Below, one piece after another: positions 7,907 to 17,645 of a stretch of DNA of 64,000 nucleotides. The notes under the pieces were generated by a model. The model did not search any database, had not been told where the DNA came from, and was given only the letters and a program-made list of their open reading frames with translations. The stretch is from assembly GCF_035967765.1 (NCBI RefSeq), contig NZ_JAYWIT010000001.1, one strand, 5' to 3'. Both the position numbers and the translations under genes were made by a program. This stretch comes from Conexibacter stalactiti. GTDB taxonomy: Bacteria > Actinomycetota > Thermoleophilia > Solirubrobacterales > Solirubrobacteraceae. Numbering within the stretch: position 1 is the stretch's first letter; each line of letters opens with the position of its first letter.

Positions 7907-8647
7907 ATGCACCACGCGCTGACCGCCTGCCCGGTCGCCATCCACCCCGTGCCGACCTCGAAGTGCTTCTTCGGCCGCAGCGACGACGCGATCCACGAGC
8001 TGACCTTCCACGTCTGGATCGTGCGCGGGCCGCACGGCGTCGGCCTCGTCGACGCAGGCCTGCCGCCGCACGCCGACGACCTCGCCGCCCTGCGCGCGAC
8101 CGACGAGTACCGCGACGTGACACCGCTCGGCGACGTGCTCGCCGCCCACGACCTGGTGCCGGCCGACGTCGACTGGTGCTGCATCACGCAGCCGGTCACC
8201 TACCACTCGGGCGGGCTGCTGCCGGAGCTGCTGCCGCGCGCGCGGGTCTACCTTTCGAAGGCCGGCATCGCCGAGCTGCTGTGCGACCCGCCCGGCCACC
8301 CACCGACCGCGCTCTACTTCACCGCCCGCTCGTGGGCCTTCCTGCGCGAGCTGGCGATCGACGGCCGCCTGCACGTCACCGACGGCCCGGTCGAGGTCGT
8401 CCCCGGCGTCACCTTCGAGACGACCGGCGGCCACCACCCCGGCTCGGCCGGCGTGAGAGTGACGACCGCCGACGGCCTCGTCGGGATCCTCGAGACCGCC
8501 TTCCTGCAGGCCAACCTCGACCACGAGATCCCCGTCGGCGTGAGCGAGGACGTGGCGCAGTGCCGCCGCGAGATCAAGCGCTGGAAGCGCACCTGCGACC
8601 TCGTCGTCGCCGACCACGACCCCGGCCTGGCGGCGCGCTTCCCGTGA
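7907..8647 (+). CDS. Metallo-beta-lactamase-fold protein with altered metal site
   Basis: 246 residues, divergent from the sugar-importer operon and sharing its operator motif. The fold is recognisable: HVWIVRGPHGVGLVDAGLPP, GGHHPGSAG and VVADHDPGL match the AHL-lactonase-like branch of the MBL superfamily. The hallmark HxHxDH, expected after CCIT, is instead QPVTYHSGG: the first two His and the Asp are gone while one His remains. The downstream bridging Asp region reads GILETAFLQANLDHE. It may bind one metal, use another chemistry, or be a non-hydrolytic sensor. Co-regulation suggests a role in the same pathway. Confidence 0.78.
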   Translation: MHHALTACPVAIHPVPTSKCFFGRSDDAIHELTFHVWIVRGPHGVGLVDAGLPPHADDLAALRATDEYRDVTPLGDVLAAHDLVPADVDWCCITQPVTYHSGGLLPELLPRARVYLSKAGIAELLCDPPGHPPTALYFTARSWAFLRELAIDGRLHVTDGPVEVVPGVTFETTGGHHPGSAGVRVTTADGLVGILETAFLQANLDHEIPVGVSEDVAQCRREIKRWKRTCDLVVADHDPGLAARFP

Positions 8648-8654
8648 ATGGGCC

Positions 8655-9299
8655 TCAGACGACCGCGAGCTGGACGGCCGCTGCCGCGACGACCAGCTCG
8701 TCGGCCAGCTCCGCGGCGTCGAGCGGAAGCTGGACAACCGCGCTGACGGCGCCATCCGCACGCTCCCACAGCGCGACCGCGTCATGGCCGCACTGGGCGC
8801 TCGAGTAGATCACCCCGTCAAGGCGGCCCAGCTCAGGCTGCTCGTACCACCAGCGCGCCCAGGCCTGCGTCAGCTCGCGTTCGCCGACGCTCCCGATCGC
8901 GGGGATCGTGCCGGCCGCGGTCGCCGCCGTCTCGCGCAGGTCGAGCAGTCGCAGCTCCCGCGTCGGCGCCAGCCGCGCGAAGCGATGGCCGTCGCGCTGC
9001 ACGACGCCCCGGTCGCCGAAGACCTCGGCGACGCAGCAGACGAGCGTGCGCGCACAGTAGAGGACGCCGCGCTCGTCATCGTGTTCGGGCGCCGCGGCCG
9101 CGGCGCGATGGTGGTCGAACCGCAGCAGCGGCCCATAGCGACGGAAGCCGGCTGCCGGCGCGTCGTGCGCAGCCGGGGCGTCGATCCGCAGGAGCGGATC
9201 GCCGGGGCCCAGCACCACGATGCGCGGGTTCGCGAGACGACCAGGCGGAGCGGCGAGCAGCATGCGACGCCCCGAGGCGACGCGGCGACCTCTGGCCAT
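8655..9299 (-). CDS. RES-domain toxin of a RES-Xre toxin-antitoxin pair
   Basis: 214 residues. The RES fold is seen in FRRYGPLLRF, RGVLYCARTLVCCVAEVFGD (Arg, Tyr and Glu of the NAD-binding/catalytic site) and later GVIYSSAQCG, which supplies the conserved Ser. Characterised RES toxins (for example MbcT) degrade NAD+. The gene begins 7 bases after the stop of the Xre-type antitoxin gene, the usual antitoxin-first order. Length is within the family range with a basic N-terminal extension. Convergent with the MBL-fold gene, ending only 7 bases from its stop. Confidence 0.82.
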   Translation of the reverse strand: MARGRRVASGRRMLLAAPPGRLANPRIVVLGPGDPLLRIDAPAAHDAPAAGFRRYGPLLRFDHHRAAAAAPEHDDERGVLYCARTLVCCVAEVFGDRGVVQRDGHRFARLAPTRELRLLDLRETAATAAGTIPAIGSVGERELTQAWARWWYEQPELGRLDGVIYSSAQCGHDAVALWERADGAVSAVVQLPLDAAELADELVVAAAAVQLAVV

Positions 9300-9306
9300 A
9301 CGCCGG

Positions 9307-9897
9307 TCAGGCGGCGCCGACCGTGCGCGCCTCGGCGAGCACGTCGGCGAGATCGCCGGCGGCGAGCGCGTCGAACGGCGCGCGGTCGCGCAGCGACCGC
9401 TTCGGCGTCGTGAACCAGACCAGCTGCGCGAACGGGTTCAGCGGGCGGTCGCGCAATTCTCCGAGCACCTGCGCGAGCCCTACCAGCGTGCCGCTCGGCT
9501 GCGCGGCGTCGAACTGCCACGCCGGCAGCCGAAAGCGGTCGTGGTCCTTGACCGCCAACAGCGTGCGGTGGCGGATGCGATCGTGAACCGACTGGCGCCC
9601 GATCCCCAGCGTCTCCGCGACCTCGCCGACCGAGAGCGTGTCCGCGAGCACGGCGCGACGCAGCTCGAAGCTGTGGCGGAGGTTGGCGCGACGCGCGATC
9701 GCGACCGCGACGGGCGTCGGCATCCGCTCGCCGGTGAGCGACGAGACCGCGGGGAGCAGGTCGCCCGCCGGGCTCTCCAGCGCCGCGGCGAGCCGCTCGG
9801 TCTCCTCCCGCAGCGTCCGCAGCTCGCGCTCAGGAAGCTTGCCCGCCGCTATCCGGTCGGCGGCGAGCAGCCGGTCGAGCTCTCTGAGCGCACTCAT
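9307..9897 (-). CDS. Xre/DUF2384-type antitoxin partner of the RES toxin
   Basis: 196 residues. A central helix-turn-helix (LSVGEVAETLGIGRQSVHDRI) is followed by a C-terminal region (LVGLAQVLGELRDRPLNPFAQLVWF) resembling the toxin-binding MbcA/ParS-Xre domain. It precedes the RES gene by 7 bases on the same strand. It should neutralise the toxin and autorepress the operon through the repeats just upstream (9908-9928). The N-terminal 80 residues are helical and Leu/Glu-rich, perhaps for dimerisation. Confidence 0.78.
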   Translation of the reverse strand: MSALRELDRLLAADRIAAGKLPERELRTLREETERLAAALESPAGDLLPAVSSLTGERMPTPVAVAIARRANLRHSFELRRAVLADTLSVGEVAETLGIGRQSVHDRIRHRTLLAVKDHDRFRLPAWQFDAAQPSGTLVGLAQVLGELRDRPLNPFAQLVWFTTPKRSLRDRAPFDALAAGDLADVLAEARTVGAA

Positions 9898-9907
9898 GAG
9901 AGACAGT

Positions 9908-9928
9908 GTAAGGCATGTAAGGACTTAC
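9908..9928. promoter_or_regulatory. Repeat cluster upstream of RES-Xre operon (candidate autorepression site)
   Basis: GTAAG occurs at 9908-9912 and again at 9917-9921, where it pairs with CTTAC at 9924-9928 (GTAAG-GA-CTTAC). On the minus strand this reads as two tandem CCTTACA units just before the antitoxin start at 9897. Placement fits antitoxin autoregulation. Confidence 0.45.
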
Positions 9929-9944
9929 TCCCAAACGCCAACTG

Positions 9945-10946
9945 CTACGGCGCGACGTCGACCGCCATGCCGCTGCGGGCAGACTCCCGTACCGCGAGCG
10001 CGACGCGCAGCGCGCGGTGGCCGTCCCTGCCGTTGACGCTCGGCTCGCGCCGCTCGCGGATCGCGGCCGCGAACTCGGCGATCTCGGCGCCGAGCCAGTC
10101 GTCACGGCGCTGGCGCTGGTCGAAAGCAGAGCGCGTGGTCTGCACCGCGATCGACTGCCACGTCTCGATCCGGACGTGGCCGTGCGTGCCCTGGATTGCC
10201 AGCTCGACGATCCCGTCGCCGTCGTAACCGGTGACGAACGAGGCGGCCGAGGTGCCGACGGCGCCGTTGGCGAAGGTCAGCGCGACGGCGGCGGAGACGT
10301 CAACCGGCGCATCGCCGCGGACCGGCCGCTCGTGGATGCTCGCCTGCACGCGCACGATCGGGCTGTCGAGCAGCCAGGCGAGGCGGTCGAAGCTGTGGTG
10401 CATCTGCAGCTGCACGACGCCGCCGCCGGCGGCGGCGTCCCAGTACCAGCCGGGCCCGCCGGGTGCGCTGTCGACGATCGTGTCGACCGCCACGACGGGA
10501 TCGCCCAGCTCGCCGGCCGCCAGCAGCCGCCGCGCGGTCGCCAGCTCGACGTGGAAACGGTGGCTGAAGCCGACCATCAGCCGCACGCCGGCGCGCTCCA
10601 CCGCCGCGAGGATCCGGTCGCCCTCCTCCAGCGTGTTGCAGAGCGGCTTGTCGAGCAGGATGTGCAGCCCGGCCTCCGCCGCCGCGCAGGCGGCGGCGGC
10701 GTGCAGGTGGTGCGGCAGCCCGATGTAGACCGCGTCGATCTCCTCGCTTGCGACCAGCTCCTCCCAGCTCGCGAACGCCGCGCCGCCAAAGCGCTCGTGC
10801 AGCCGCGCGCGGCTGTCCGCGTTGGCGTCGGCGAGCGCCCGCACGTCGACGCCGGGCAGCGCCGCCGCAGCCTCCGCGATGCGCTCGCCCATGATCCCGC
10901 CACCGGCGATCCCGAGCCGGATCGGCGCGCCCTCGACAGCTTCCAT
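9945..10946 (-). CDS. Gfo/Idh/MocA-family oxidoreductase
   Basis: 333 residues from ATG 10946, which has GGAG about 9 bases upstream; GTG at 10955 is an alternative. Rossmann motif RLGIAGGGIMGERIAEAA, the family's DKPLCNTLEEGDRI (the EKP-type Lys that contacts substrate and nicotinamide) and a C-terminal beta-sheet domain with VVQLQMHHSFDRLAWLL are visible. Such enzymes oxidise or epimerise sugars, inositols and their derivatives with NAD(P). It is separated from the sugar operon by the toxin-antitoxin genes but has the same operator motif directly in front of its start, so it probably belongs to that pathway. Confidence 0.87.
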   Translation of the reverse strand: MEAVEGAPIRLGIAGGGIMGERIAEAAAALPGVDVRALADANADSRARLHERFGGAAFASWEELVASEEIDAVYIGLPHHLHAAAACAAAEAGLHILLDKPLCNTLEEGDRILAAVERAGVRLMVGFSHRFHVELATARRLLAAGELGDPVVAVDTIVDSAPGGPGWYWDAAAGGGVVQLQMHHSFDRLAWLLDSPIVRVQASIHERPVRGDAPVDVSAAVALTFANGAVGTSAASFVTGYDGDGIVELAIQGTHGHVRIETWQSIAVQTTRSAFDQRQRRDDWLGAEIAEFAAAIRERREPSVNGRDGHRALRVALAVRESARSGMAVDVAP

Positions 10947-10957
10947 CACCAGCACTC

Positions 10958-10975
10958 CGTTCCCATACGTGAATC
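10958..10975. promoter_or_regulatory. Operator-like repeat, site 3 (upstream of Gfo/Idh/MocA gene)
   Basis: CGTTCCCATACGTGAATC shares 15 of 18 bases with site 1, including the uninterrupted block CATACGTGAATC. An extra GAATC half-site follows at 10978-10982. It abuts the ribosome-binding region of the dehydrogenase, a position suited to repression. Confidence 0.55.
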
Positions 10976-11028
10976 CCGAATCACAGCTAGGAACGTGACG
11001 CTACCGCAAACATCTCTGGTGTCAGATC

Positions 11029-12159
11029 TCAGGCGATCCGTCCCGAGAGGATCTCGATGTCGTCCCCGACGTGCATCACGCGTGCCCTTGGCTGGAACGT
11101 GGCAGTCATCGTGACCTCGACCCGCGCCGGCAGCACGAAGTCGCAGCGGTCATCCTCGATCGAGGACAGGTGCGCGCGAAGCAGTCGATTCAGATCCGCT
11201 CGCTGCGCAGCCTGCTCGAACTGTGTCGTCGAAAGGACGAGGGTGATCTCGACACCTACCTCGGCGACGATGGTCGCGAAGAGCGTTTCGTCGTCCTTAG
11301 CCCGCGCCTGACCGATCCGCACCTGCGTCACGCTGTTCACCCATGAAACCCACGTTGAGTTCGCGGTCAGCTCGTTCCACGGCGGACCGAACCGACTCAG
11401 ATCGATGGGGAGGTGCATCAGAGGAGACTCTCCGCTGTCTGCCCAGATCTCTGCCAGGCGTGCGGTGAAGGCCCGACGGTGGTGGTCAAAGACCTCTTGA
11501 GCCGCGATGCGAGCATCTGAGGGGGCCAGCGCCAGCATTGCGATCGCCTCACGCGGATCGGTCGCCCACTGCAGTCCGTTCTCCCTGCCGCCCCGAGCAA
11601 CATACTCAGCCCTGAGCTGCTGAGCGAGCTCGCGGCGCTTTCGCTGCTCGCCGAATGCCACAACGTCGGTCGAGACCAGCAGCAGGCGCTCGAACCGCGG
11701 TGCCAGCGAGAGGACCGTCTCCCAGAGGAGCGTGTCTCGGTAGCCGTCTCGGCCTCTGGCGTCGAACGGCTGCTGTCGCCGCAATGCGCGAGCAAGCACC
11801 TCAGCGTGCCCGACAGAAGGCAGCTCGACGAGCTCGATGCCTGCCTCCTGCAGCGAAGCCGTCAGACGTGCACGCAGGCGACTCGCTTCGTCGTCCGGGT
11901 CCAGTCTCGTCTGGTGGGTGACGCGGACGTCGAAGCGCGCGACTGCCTCCTGGGCCTGCGTGTGCCGCTCGACAGCCACGCGAAACTCGCGGTCCCAACG
12001 GCCGACCACTTCGTCGAAGACGACCCGCGGGCACAGCAGGTTGATCTGCTCATCCCGATGCGCTTCGACGAGGAAGCGCACGTCGCTGCCACGCAGCGGG
12101 CGTTGCAGGCCGACGGCGTTCGTGTCGAGCACGACGCCGGTCCCACCTCCTGCTCTCAT
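11029..12159 (-). CDS. PIN-domain protein (DUF4935-like)
   Basis: 376 residues from ATG 12159 (MRAGGGTGVVLDTNAVG); longer readings of the frame enter the protease gene and are ignored. The N-terminal PIN nuclease core has the first acidic residue in VVLDTNAVG, then RVVFDEVVGRW, and ARGRDGYRDTLLWETV, where the Asp after RG matches the KDAxxW-like motif of DUF4935 proteins. The C-terminal 150 residues are mixed and without recognised domain. Possibly an RNase or solitary toxin-like nuclease. It starts 14 bases after the M48 protease gene and is probably co-transcribed with it. Confidence 0.72.
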   Translation of the reverse strand: MRAGGGTGVVLDTNAVGLQRPLRGSDVRFLVEAHRDEQINLLCPRVVFDEVVGRWDREFRVAVERHTQAQEAVARFDVRVTHQTRLDPDDEASRLRARLTASLQEAGIELVELPSVGHAEVLARALRRQQPFDARGRDGYRDTLLWETVLSLAPRFERLLLVSTDVVAFGEQRKRRELAQQLRAEYVARGGRENGLQWATDPREAIAMLALAPSDARIAAQEVFDHHRRAFTARLAEIWADSGESPLMHLPIDLSRFGPPWNELTANSTWVSWVNSVTQVRIGQARAKDDETLFATIVAEVGVEITLVLSTTQFEQAAQRADLNRLLRAHLSSIEDDRCDFVLPARVEVTMTATFQPRARVMHVGDDIEILSGRIA

Positions 12160-12172
12160 CGGCCCTCCGCGG

Positions 12173-13186
12173 CTATCTGTCGGCGTCGTCTCCGCCGCTG
12201 CCGCCGAGGTCGTCCTTCGCCTTGCGCAGCCAGTCGGCGAGCTGCTGGCCGCCCTGGCCGATCGTCTCGCCGGCGTCCTTGAAGGCGTCCTTGAAGCGAT
12301 CGCTGTAGAACGAGACGGCCTCACCGCTCTCCGCTCTGACGCTGACCGGGTCGTCGCGCTTGATGTACTCGCCGCCGACGATGCGGTCGAAGTCGCCGCT
12401 GCGAACCCACGTCATCAGCTCGCGCGTGCGCCGCACCGGCAGCGGATGGGTGACGCCGAGGTCGAGCATCAGGCGTGTCAGCCGCTCTATCCCGTTGCCC
12501 TTCTCGGCGTACTCCATCGACTGCGTCATGAAGGCGTCGAGGTCGAGCTGGTCGGTCATCGCGCCGGCCGTGATCGACATCAGCGTGCGGCAGACGGCGA
12601 GCGGGTCGCGCGTCACGAGCGCCGCGGCGCGGTCACAGCTCAGCTCGGTCGCGCGCGACCACTCCAGCAGCGCGGTGCGGACCGGCATCAGCGGCAGCGG
12701 CATGCGCGAGGACTCGGTCAGCTGCAACAGGATCAACAGCGCCGTGCGGTAGAGCTGGTGGTCGCTGAGGATGTGCGCGGCCTCGTGCGCGAAGACGGCG
12801 CGGCGCTGGGGCGCGTCGAGCAGCCGCAGCAGCTCGGAGTTGACGACGACGATCGGGGCCTTGGCGCCGATCGCGAAGGCGTTGGCGAACGGTCTCTGCG
12901 TCACGTAGAGCGACGGCGTGTCGCCCATGTCGAGCGTCGTGTACGCGAAGACGTGGTCGCTCCAGACCTCCGGCAGCTGCTGCTCGCCGAGCCGCACCGA
13001 GGCGCCCAGCGACGCCTGCCGCAGCGCCCGCTCGTAGCCCAGCTGGATCAACATCCGCACGACCTTGTCGAGGTACGGCACGGAGGCCAGTGCGGCAGTC
13101 GCGGCGCGGTCGGCAGGGTGCTGCCAGGCGCGCGGCGAGATGTCCTTCAGCTGGAAGCCCTTGACGGGTGCGTCAGACGCGGTCAT
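12173..13186 (-). CDS. M48-family metallopeptidase
   Basis: 337 residues. The zinc site is FAHEAAHIL (HExxH) near residue 135 with the third ligand Glu in WSRATELSCDRAAAL, as in M48 (HtpX/Ste24-like) peptidases. Unlike HtpX there is no strongly hydrophobic multi-helix region; only moderately hydrophobic stretches (TALLILLQLTE) occur, so it looks like the soluble or peripherally bound M48 group common in actinobacteria. The C-terminus (FKDAFKDAGETIGQGGQQLADWLRK) is helical and charged. Probably stress-related turnover; partner PIN gene follows closely. Confidence 0.85.
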   Translation of the reverse strand: MTASDAPVKGFQLKDISPRAWQHPADRAATAALASVPYLDKVVRMLIQLGYERALRQASLGASVRLGEQQLPEVWSDHVFAYTTLDMGDTPSLYVTQRPFANAFAIGAKAPIVVVNSELLRLLDAPQRRAVFAHEAAHILSDHQLYRTALLILLQLTESSRMPLPLMPVRTALLEWSRATELSCDRAAALVTRDPLAVCRTLMSITAGAMTDQLDLDAFMTQSMEYAEKGNGIERLTRLMLDLGVTHPLPVRRTRELMTWVRSGDFDRIVGGEYIKRDDPVSVRAESGEAVSFYSDRFKDAFKDAGETIGQGGQQLADWLRKAKDDLGGSGGDDADR

Positions 13187-13363
13187 TCACGCCACGTTAG
13201 CGGGCTGTGGTGTGACCGGTTGCGTTTGCTGGGTCCGGCGCAGTCATCGTCGTGGCTGGCAAGGACGCAGATCCGAGTAAGACCGGGGTCTTTCGAGTGA
13301 TCGAGGACGCCGCCAGGCGCGGCGAGGACAAGCCCGACCAAGCAAACGTGGCCGGTCACGCCA
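13187..13363. other. Intergenic region between M48 gene and DUF1501 gene
   Basis: 177 bases without a convincing gene. It holds the promoter of the M48/PIN pair and the 3' flank of the DUF1501 gene. A small inverted repeat AAGACC-GG-GGTCTT lies at 13279-13292 and may act in termination or as a binding site. A plus-strand reading frame starting at 13252 continues antisense into the DUF1501 gene and has no family resemblance. Confidence 0.4.
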
Positions 13364-14712
13364 CTATCTCAAGAGCGCATAACGCGCGAAGCCGGCGGCG
13401 CCGGGGATCAGCGCCTCGGCGTCGGCGTCGACCCACTGCTCCAGGATGCTCGCGTAGAGCGCGCGGAAGTCGGTCGTCGGCAGCAGGTTGCCCTCGCCGT
13501 CGAGCGACTGCAGGCCGGGGAACTCGCCTTCGATCCCGCCGCGCACGCGCGTGCCCATCACGAAGGCGACGCCACCGGCGCCGTGGTCGGTCCCGCCCGA
13601 GCCGTTCTCATCGGGCCGGCGGCCGAACTCGCTCCAGATCACCGTCAGCACGCGATCGGCGATGCCGCGCGCCTCGAGGTCGGCCTGGAAGGCGGCGAGC
13701 GCTCTGCCGCACTCGTCGATCTGCTCCGGGAACGTGTCGCCCTGGCCGGCGTGGGTGTCGAAGTCGGCGTGCGCGTCGACGGCCGCGGCGCGGATCGGCA
13801 GGCCGACGCCGAGCAGTCGCGCCATGTCGCGCAGCCGGCTGCCGAGGCGGTTCCCCGGATAGCCGTCCGCGCCGCTCCCCAACGGCGCCGACAGTGAGCG
13901 ACGCAGGTCGGCGGCGTCGCGGTGCATCGCGCGCGCCGCGCCCAGCACCGGATCCGACGACGTCAGCGTGCCGAGACGCTCGTAGCCGCGCAGCAGCTCC
14001 TGGTGCCAGCCGCCGTAGACGCCGGGAGTCGTGAAGTCGTACTGCTGCGGTGACTCGGCGGCCGCGACGGCGACGCGCGCCGTCGCCATCGACGGCGACA
14101 GCGTCTGGCCGACGGTGAAGCCCTGGACGGGGTTGTGGTCCTCGCCGACGACGTCGAGCCAGCGGCCGAGCCAGCCGGTGACGCCGTCGGGGTCGGTCGC
14201 GCCGACCTCGTAGAAGTGACGCGAGGTGAAGTGCGAGCCGTTCGCGTTGGTGTAGCCGATCGCGGGGAAGAGCGTCAGCCGCCCCCGGTCGTGGAGGTCC
14301 TTGAACGCGGTCGCGCTCGGATGCCACCGCATCGCCGTGCTGCCTCTCAGCGCGAGCGTGCCGGCCGGGTCGACCCACAGCGTCGGCCGCAGCGAGGGCG
14401 TGTAGCGCGGATCGGTGACCGGCGGCAGCAGCGCGATCCCGTCGACGCCGCCGGAGAGGAAGACGGAGACGATCACGGGCGCGTCCGCCGAGGAGGCACT
14501 GGCCGCAGCGACCCCCTCGGCGAACGCCTCCGGCGCCAGCATGCGGCCGCCGAAGACGGTCAGCGCCAGCCCGGCGCCGCCGAGCAGCAGCGAGCGGCGC
14601 GTCATGCCGGTGCCGGCCGGCAGCGGCATCCCCGGCTCGATCGCCGGCAGCCCCTCGCCGGCGACGGCGCGGCGGACCTGGCCGGCGCGGACATTCTCGT
14701 TGCAACCGCTCA

Positions 14713-14713
<1 letters not shown>
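13364..14713 (-). CDS. DUF1501-family exported protein
   Basis: 449 residues from ATG 14713, which overlaps the stop of the DUF1800 gene by one base (TGATG). A Tat-type signal (TGMTRRSLLLGGAGLALTVFGG) begins about 37 residues in. DUF1501 belongs to the alkaline phosphatase/sulfatase-like fold: VSVFLSGGVDGIALLPP holds the first metal region, and HADFDTHAGQ, VIWSEFGRR and GTDHGAGGVAFVMG hold the late Asp/His residues. DUF1501 and DUF1800 are nearly always paired; their substrate is not established. Exported folded, probably with its partner. Confidence 0.9.
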
Positions 14714-16395
<1,682 letters not shown>

Positions 16396-16481
16396 CGTGG
16401 GCGCCGCACCCGTTGCCCTCCTGGCGAGGAGCGCGGCGTAACCGTGAAGCTACGGCGGCGGCAGGGCCGCGTCATGCGACG

Positions 16482-16516
16482 TTCCTCCCTCCCACCTCCC
16501 CCAACGGAGGGAGGAA
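16482..16516. terminator. Hairpin between DUF1800 and glyoxalase genes
   Basis: Perfect 11-bp inverted repeat TTCCTCCCTCC / GGAGGGAGGAA with a 13-base loop, in the gap after the glyoxalase-type gene (minus strand, stop at 16542). No T-run follows. It is best read as a terminator or processing hairpin for that gene. Confidence 0.5.
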
Positions 16517-16541
16517 TGGACGAACAGTCGAGGCGGGCGTG

Positions 16542-16970
16542 TCAGGCCGTCGTGGCGGGGTGCGGCGGGTCCTGCGGCGTTGGGAAGGCGCCGCCGTCGA
16601 TCAGCTCGATGCGGTAGCCGTCGGGGTCGGCGACGAAGCAGATGCGGCCGATCTCCTCGCGCCCGCCGGGCGCGTACGGCGGCTTCTCCGGCTTGATCCC
16701 CGCCGCGGCGAGCTTCGCCAGCAGCGCGTCGAGGTCGTCGACCGTCAGCGCGAGGTGGTTGTAGCCGTCGCCGAGGTCGTACGGCTCGGTGCGGCCGACG
16801 TTGACCGTCAGCTCCAGCGTGTCGCCGCCGCCAGGCAGGCCGAGGTAGACGTTGTAGGCCGACTCGAAGGTCAGCCGGCCGCGCTGCTCGAAGCCAAGCA
16901 GCTCGTAGAAGCGCAGTGACGCATCGACGTCGAGCGCGCGCACGCAGGTGTGGACGAAGGCGGTGGGCAT
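16542..16970 (-). CDS. VOC-family protein, glyoxalase I-like
   Basis: 142 residues, the usual size of a two-module VOC protein. The four metal ligands of glyoxalase I are in place: His in FVHTCVRALD, Glu in DTLELTVNVG, His in YNHLALTV and Glu in GYRIELID. The sequence FYELLGFEQRGRLTFES and CFVADPDGYRIEL closely follows lactoylglutathione lyase (GloA). Actinobacteria usually lack glutathione, so the physiological thiol or substrate may differ (mycothiol or another adduct of methylglyoxal). Single-gene unit. Confidence 0.82.
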   Translation of the reverse strand: MPTAFVHTCVRALDVDASLRFYELLGFEQRGRLTFESAYNVYLGLPGGGDTLELTVNVGRTEPYDLGDGYNHLALTVDDLDALLAKLAAAGIKPEKPPYAPGGREEIGRICFVADPDGYRIELIDGGAFPTPQDPPHPATTA

Positions 16971-17045
16971 GGCGCTGACGGTAGCGCGCGGCGCGCGCGG
17001 CGAGGGCTCAGGCGGCGGCGAGGTCAGCCGGCGATGCGGCGGGAG

Positions 17046-17645
17046 TCAGCCGGCGCGGCGACGGGATCGCGCCAGCCGTGCGCGCATCCCGGCGAAGGTG
17101 CCGGCGCCCGAGGCGGCGCCGACCGCGAGCCCGATCGCCAGCGGCCGGGCGCCGCCGCGCGGGTCGCGCGCGATCGCTGCGAGGCCGGCGACGCCAAGCG
17201 GCAGGAAGAGCGTCGCGGAGCTGACGGTGCCGGGGTTCAAGCGCCGTCTGCGCGCGGCGAGCGCGACGTGCATCGCGCCGTTGGCGACGTTGACGGCGAG
17301 CGCGCTGGCCCCGAGCGCCGGCGTGCGCATCCCGCCGCGCGCGGCAGCGGCCGTCACGCCCCAGCCGATCGCGACGTTGATGACGAGCCCGCCGCGGCGC
17401 GTGATCGGGAACTCGTCGGCGTCGCTGCCGAGCACCTCGCGGTTGAACCACGGCAGGAAGCCGCCGGGCCAGAACCACTCCTCGGTCTGGTGCCACAGCA
17501 GCGCCGCCGGCGCCGTCCACAGCGCCCAGCGGACGTCCTCGCCGAGCTGGTCGCGGCGCGCGACGACGACGGCGGTCGCGATCGGCGCGGCCGCGGCGGC
17601 GAGGTACGGCCAGCGGCCGTGGGTGCGATCGGCCGGCAGCGCCAT
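17046..17645 (-). CDS. HXXEE-domain membrane protein
   Basis: 199 residues. The motif WHQTEEW near residue 51 (His-x-x-Glu-Glu) defines the HXXEE family, which has further conserved polar residues in membrane helices; here NREVLG and NVANGAMHV fit. Several hydrophobic helices are present (LAAAAAPIATAVVVA, INVAIGWGVTAAAA, LAIGLAVGAASGAG). The function of the family is unknown, a membrane metal-dependent enzyme has been suggested by its motif. It overlaps the end of the response-regulator gene by one base, so it is probably in that operon. Confidence 0.72.
   Translation of the reverse strand: MALPADRTHGRWPYLAAAAAPIATAVVVARRDQLGEDVRWALWTAPAALLWHQTEEWFWPGGFLPWFNREVLGSDADEFPITRRGGLVINVAIGWGVTAAAARGGMRTPALGASALAVNVANGAMHVALAARRRRLNPGTVSSATLFLPLGVAGLAAIARDPRGGARPLAIGLAVGAASGAGTFAGMRARLARSRRRAG

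Noticed and set aside
13252..14034. Plus-strand frame starting MAGKDADPSKTG before the DUF1501 gene
   Set aside because: First residues look protein-like, but the rest is Arg-rich antisense of DUF1501 and there is no ribosome-binding site.
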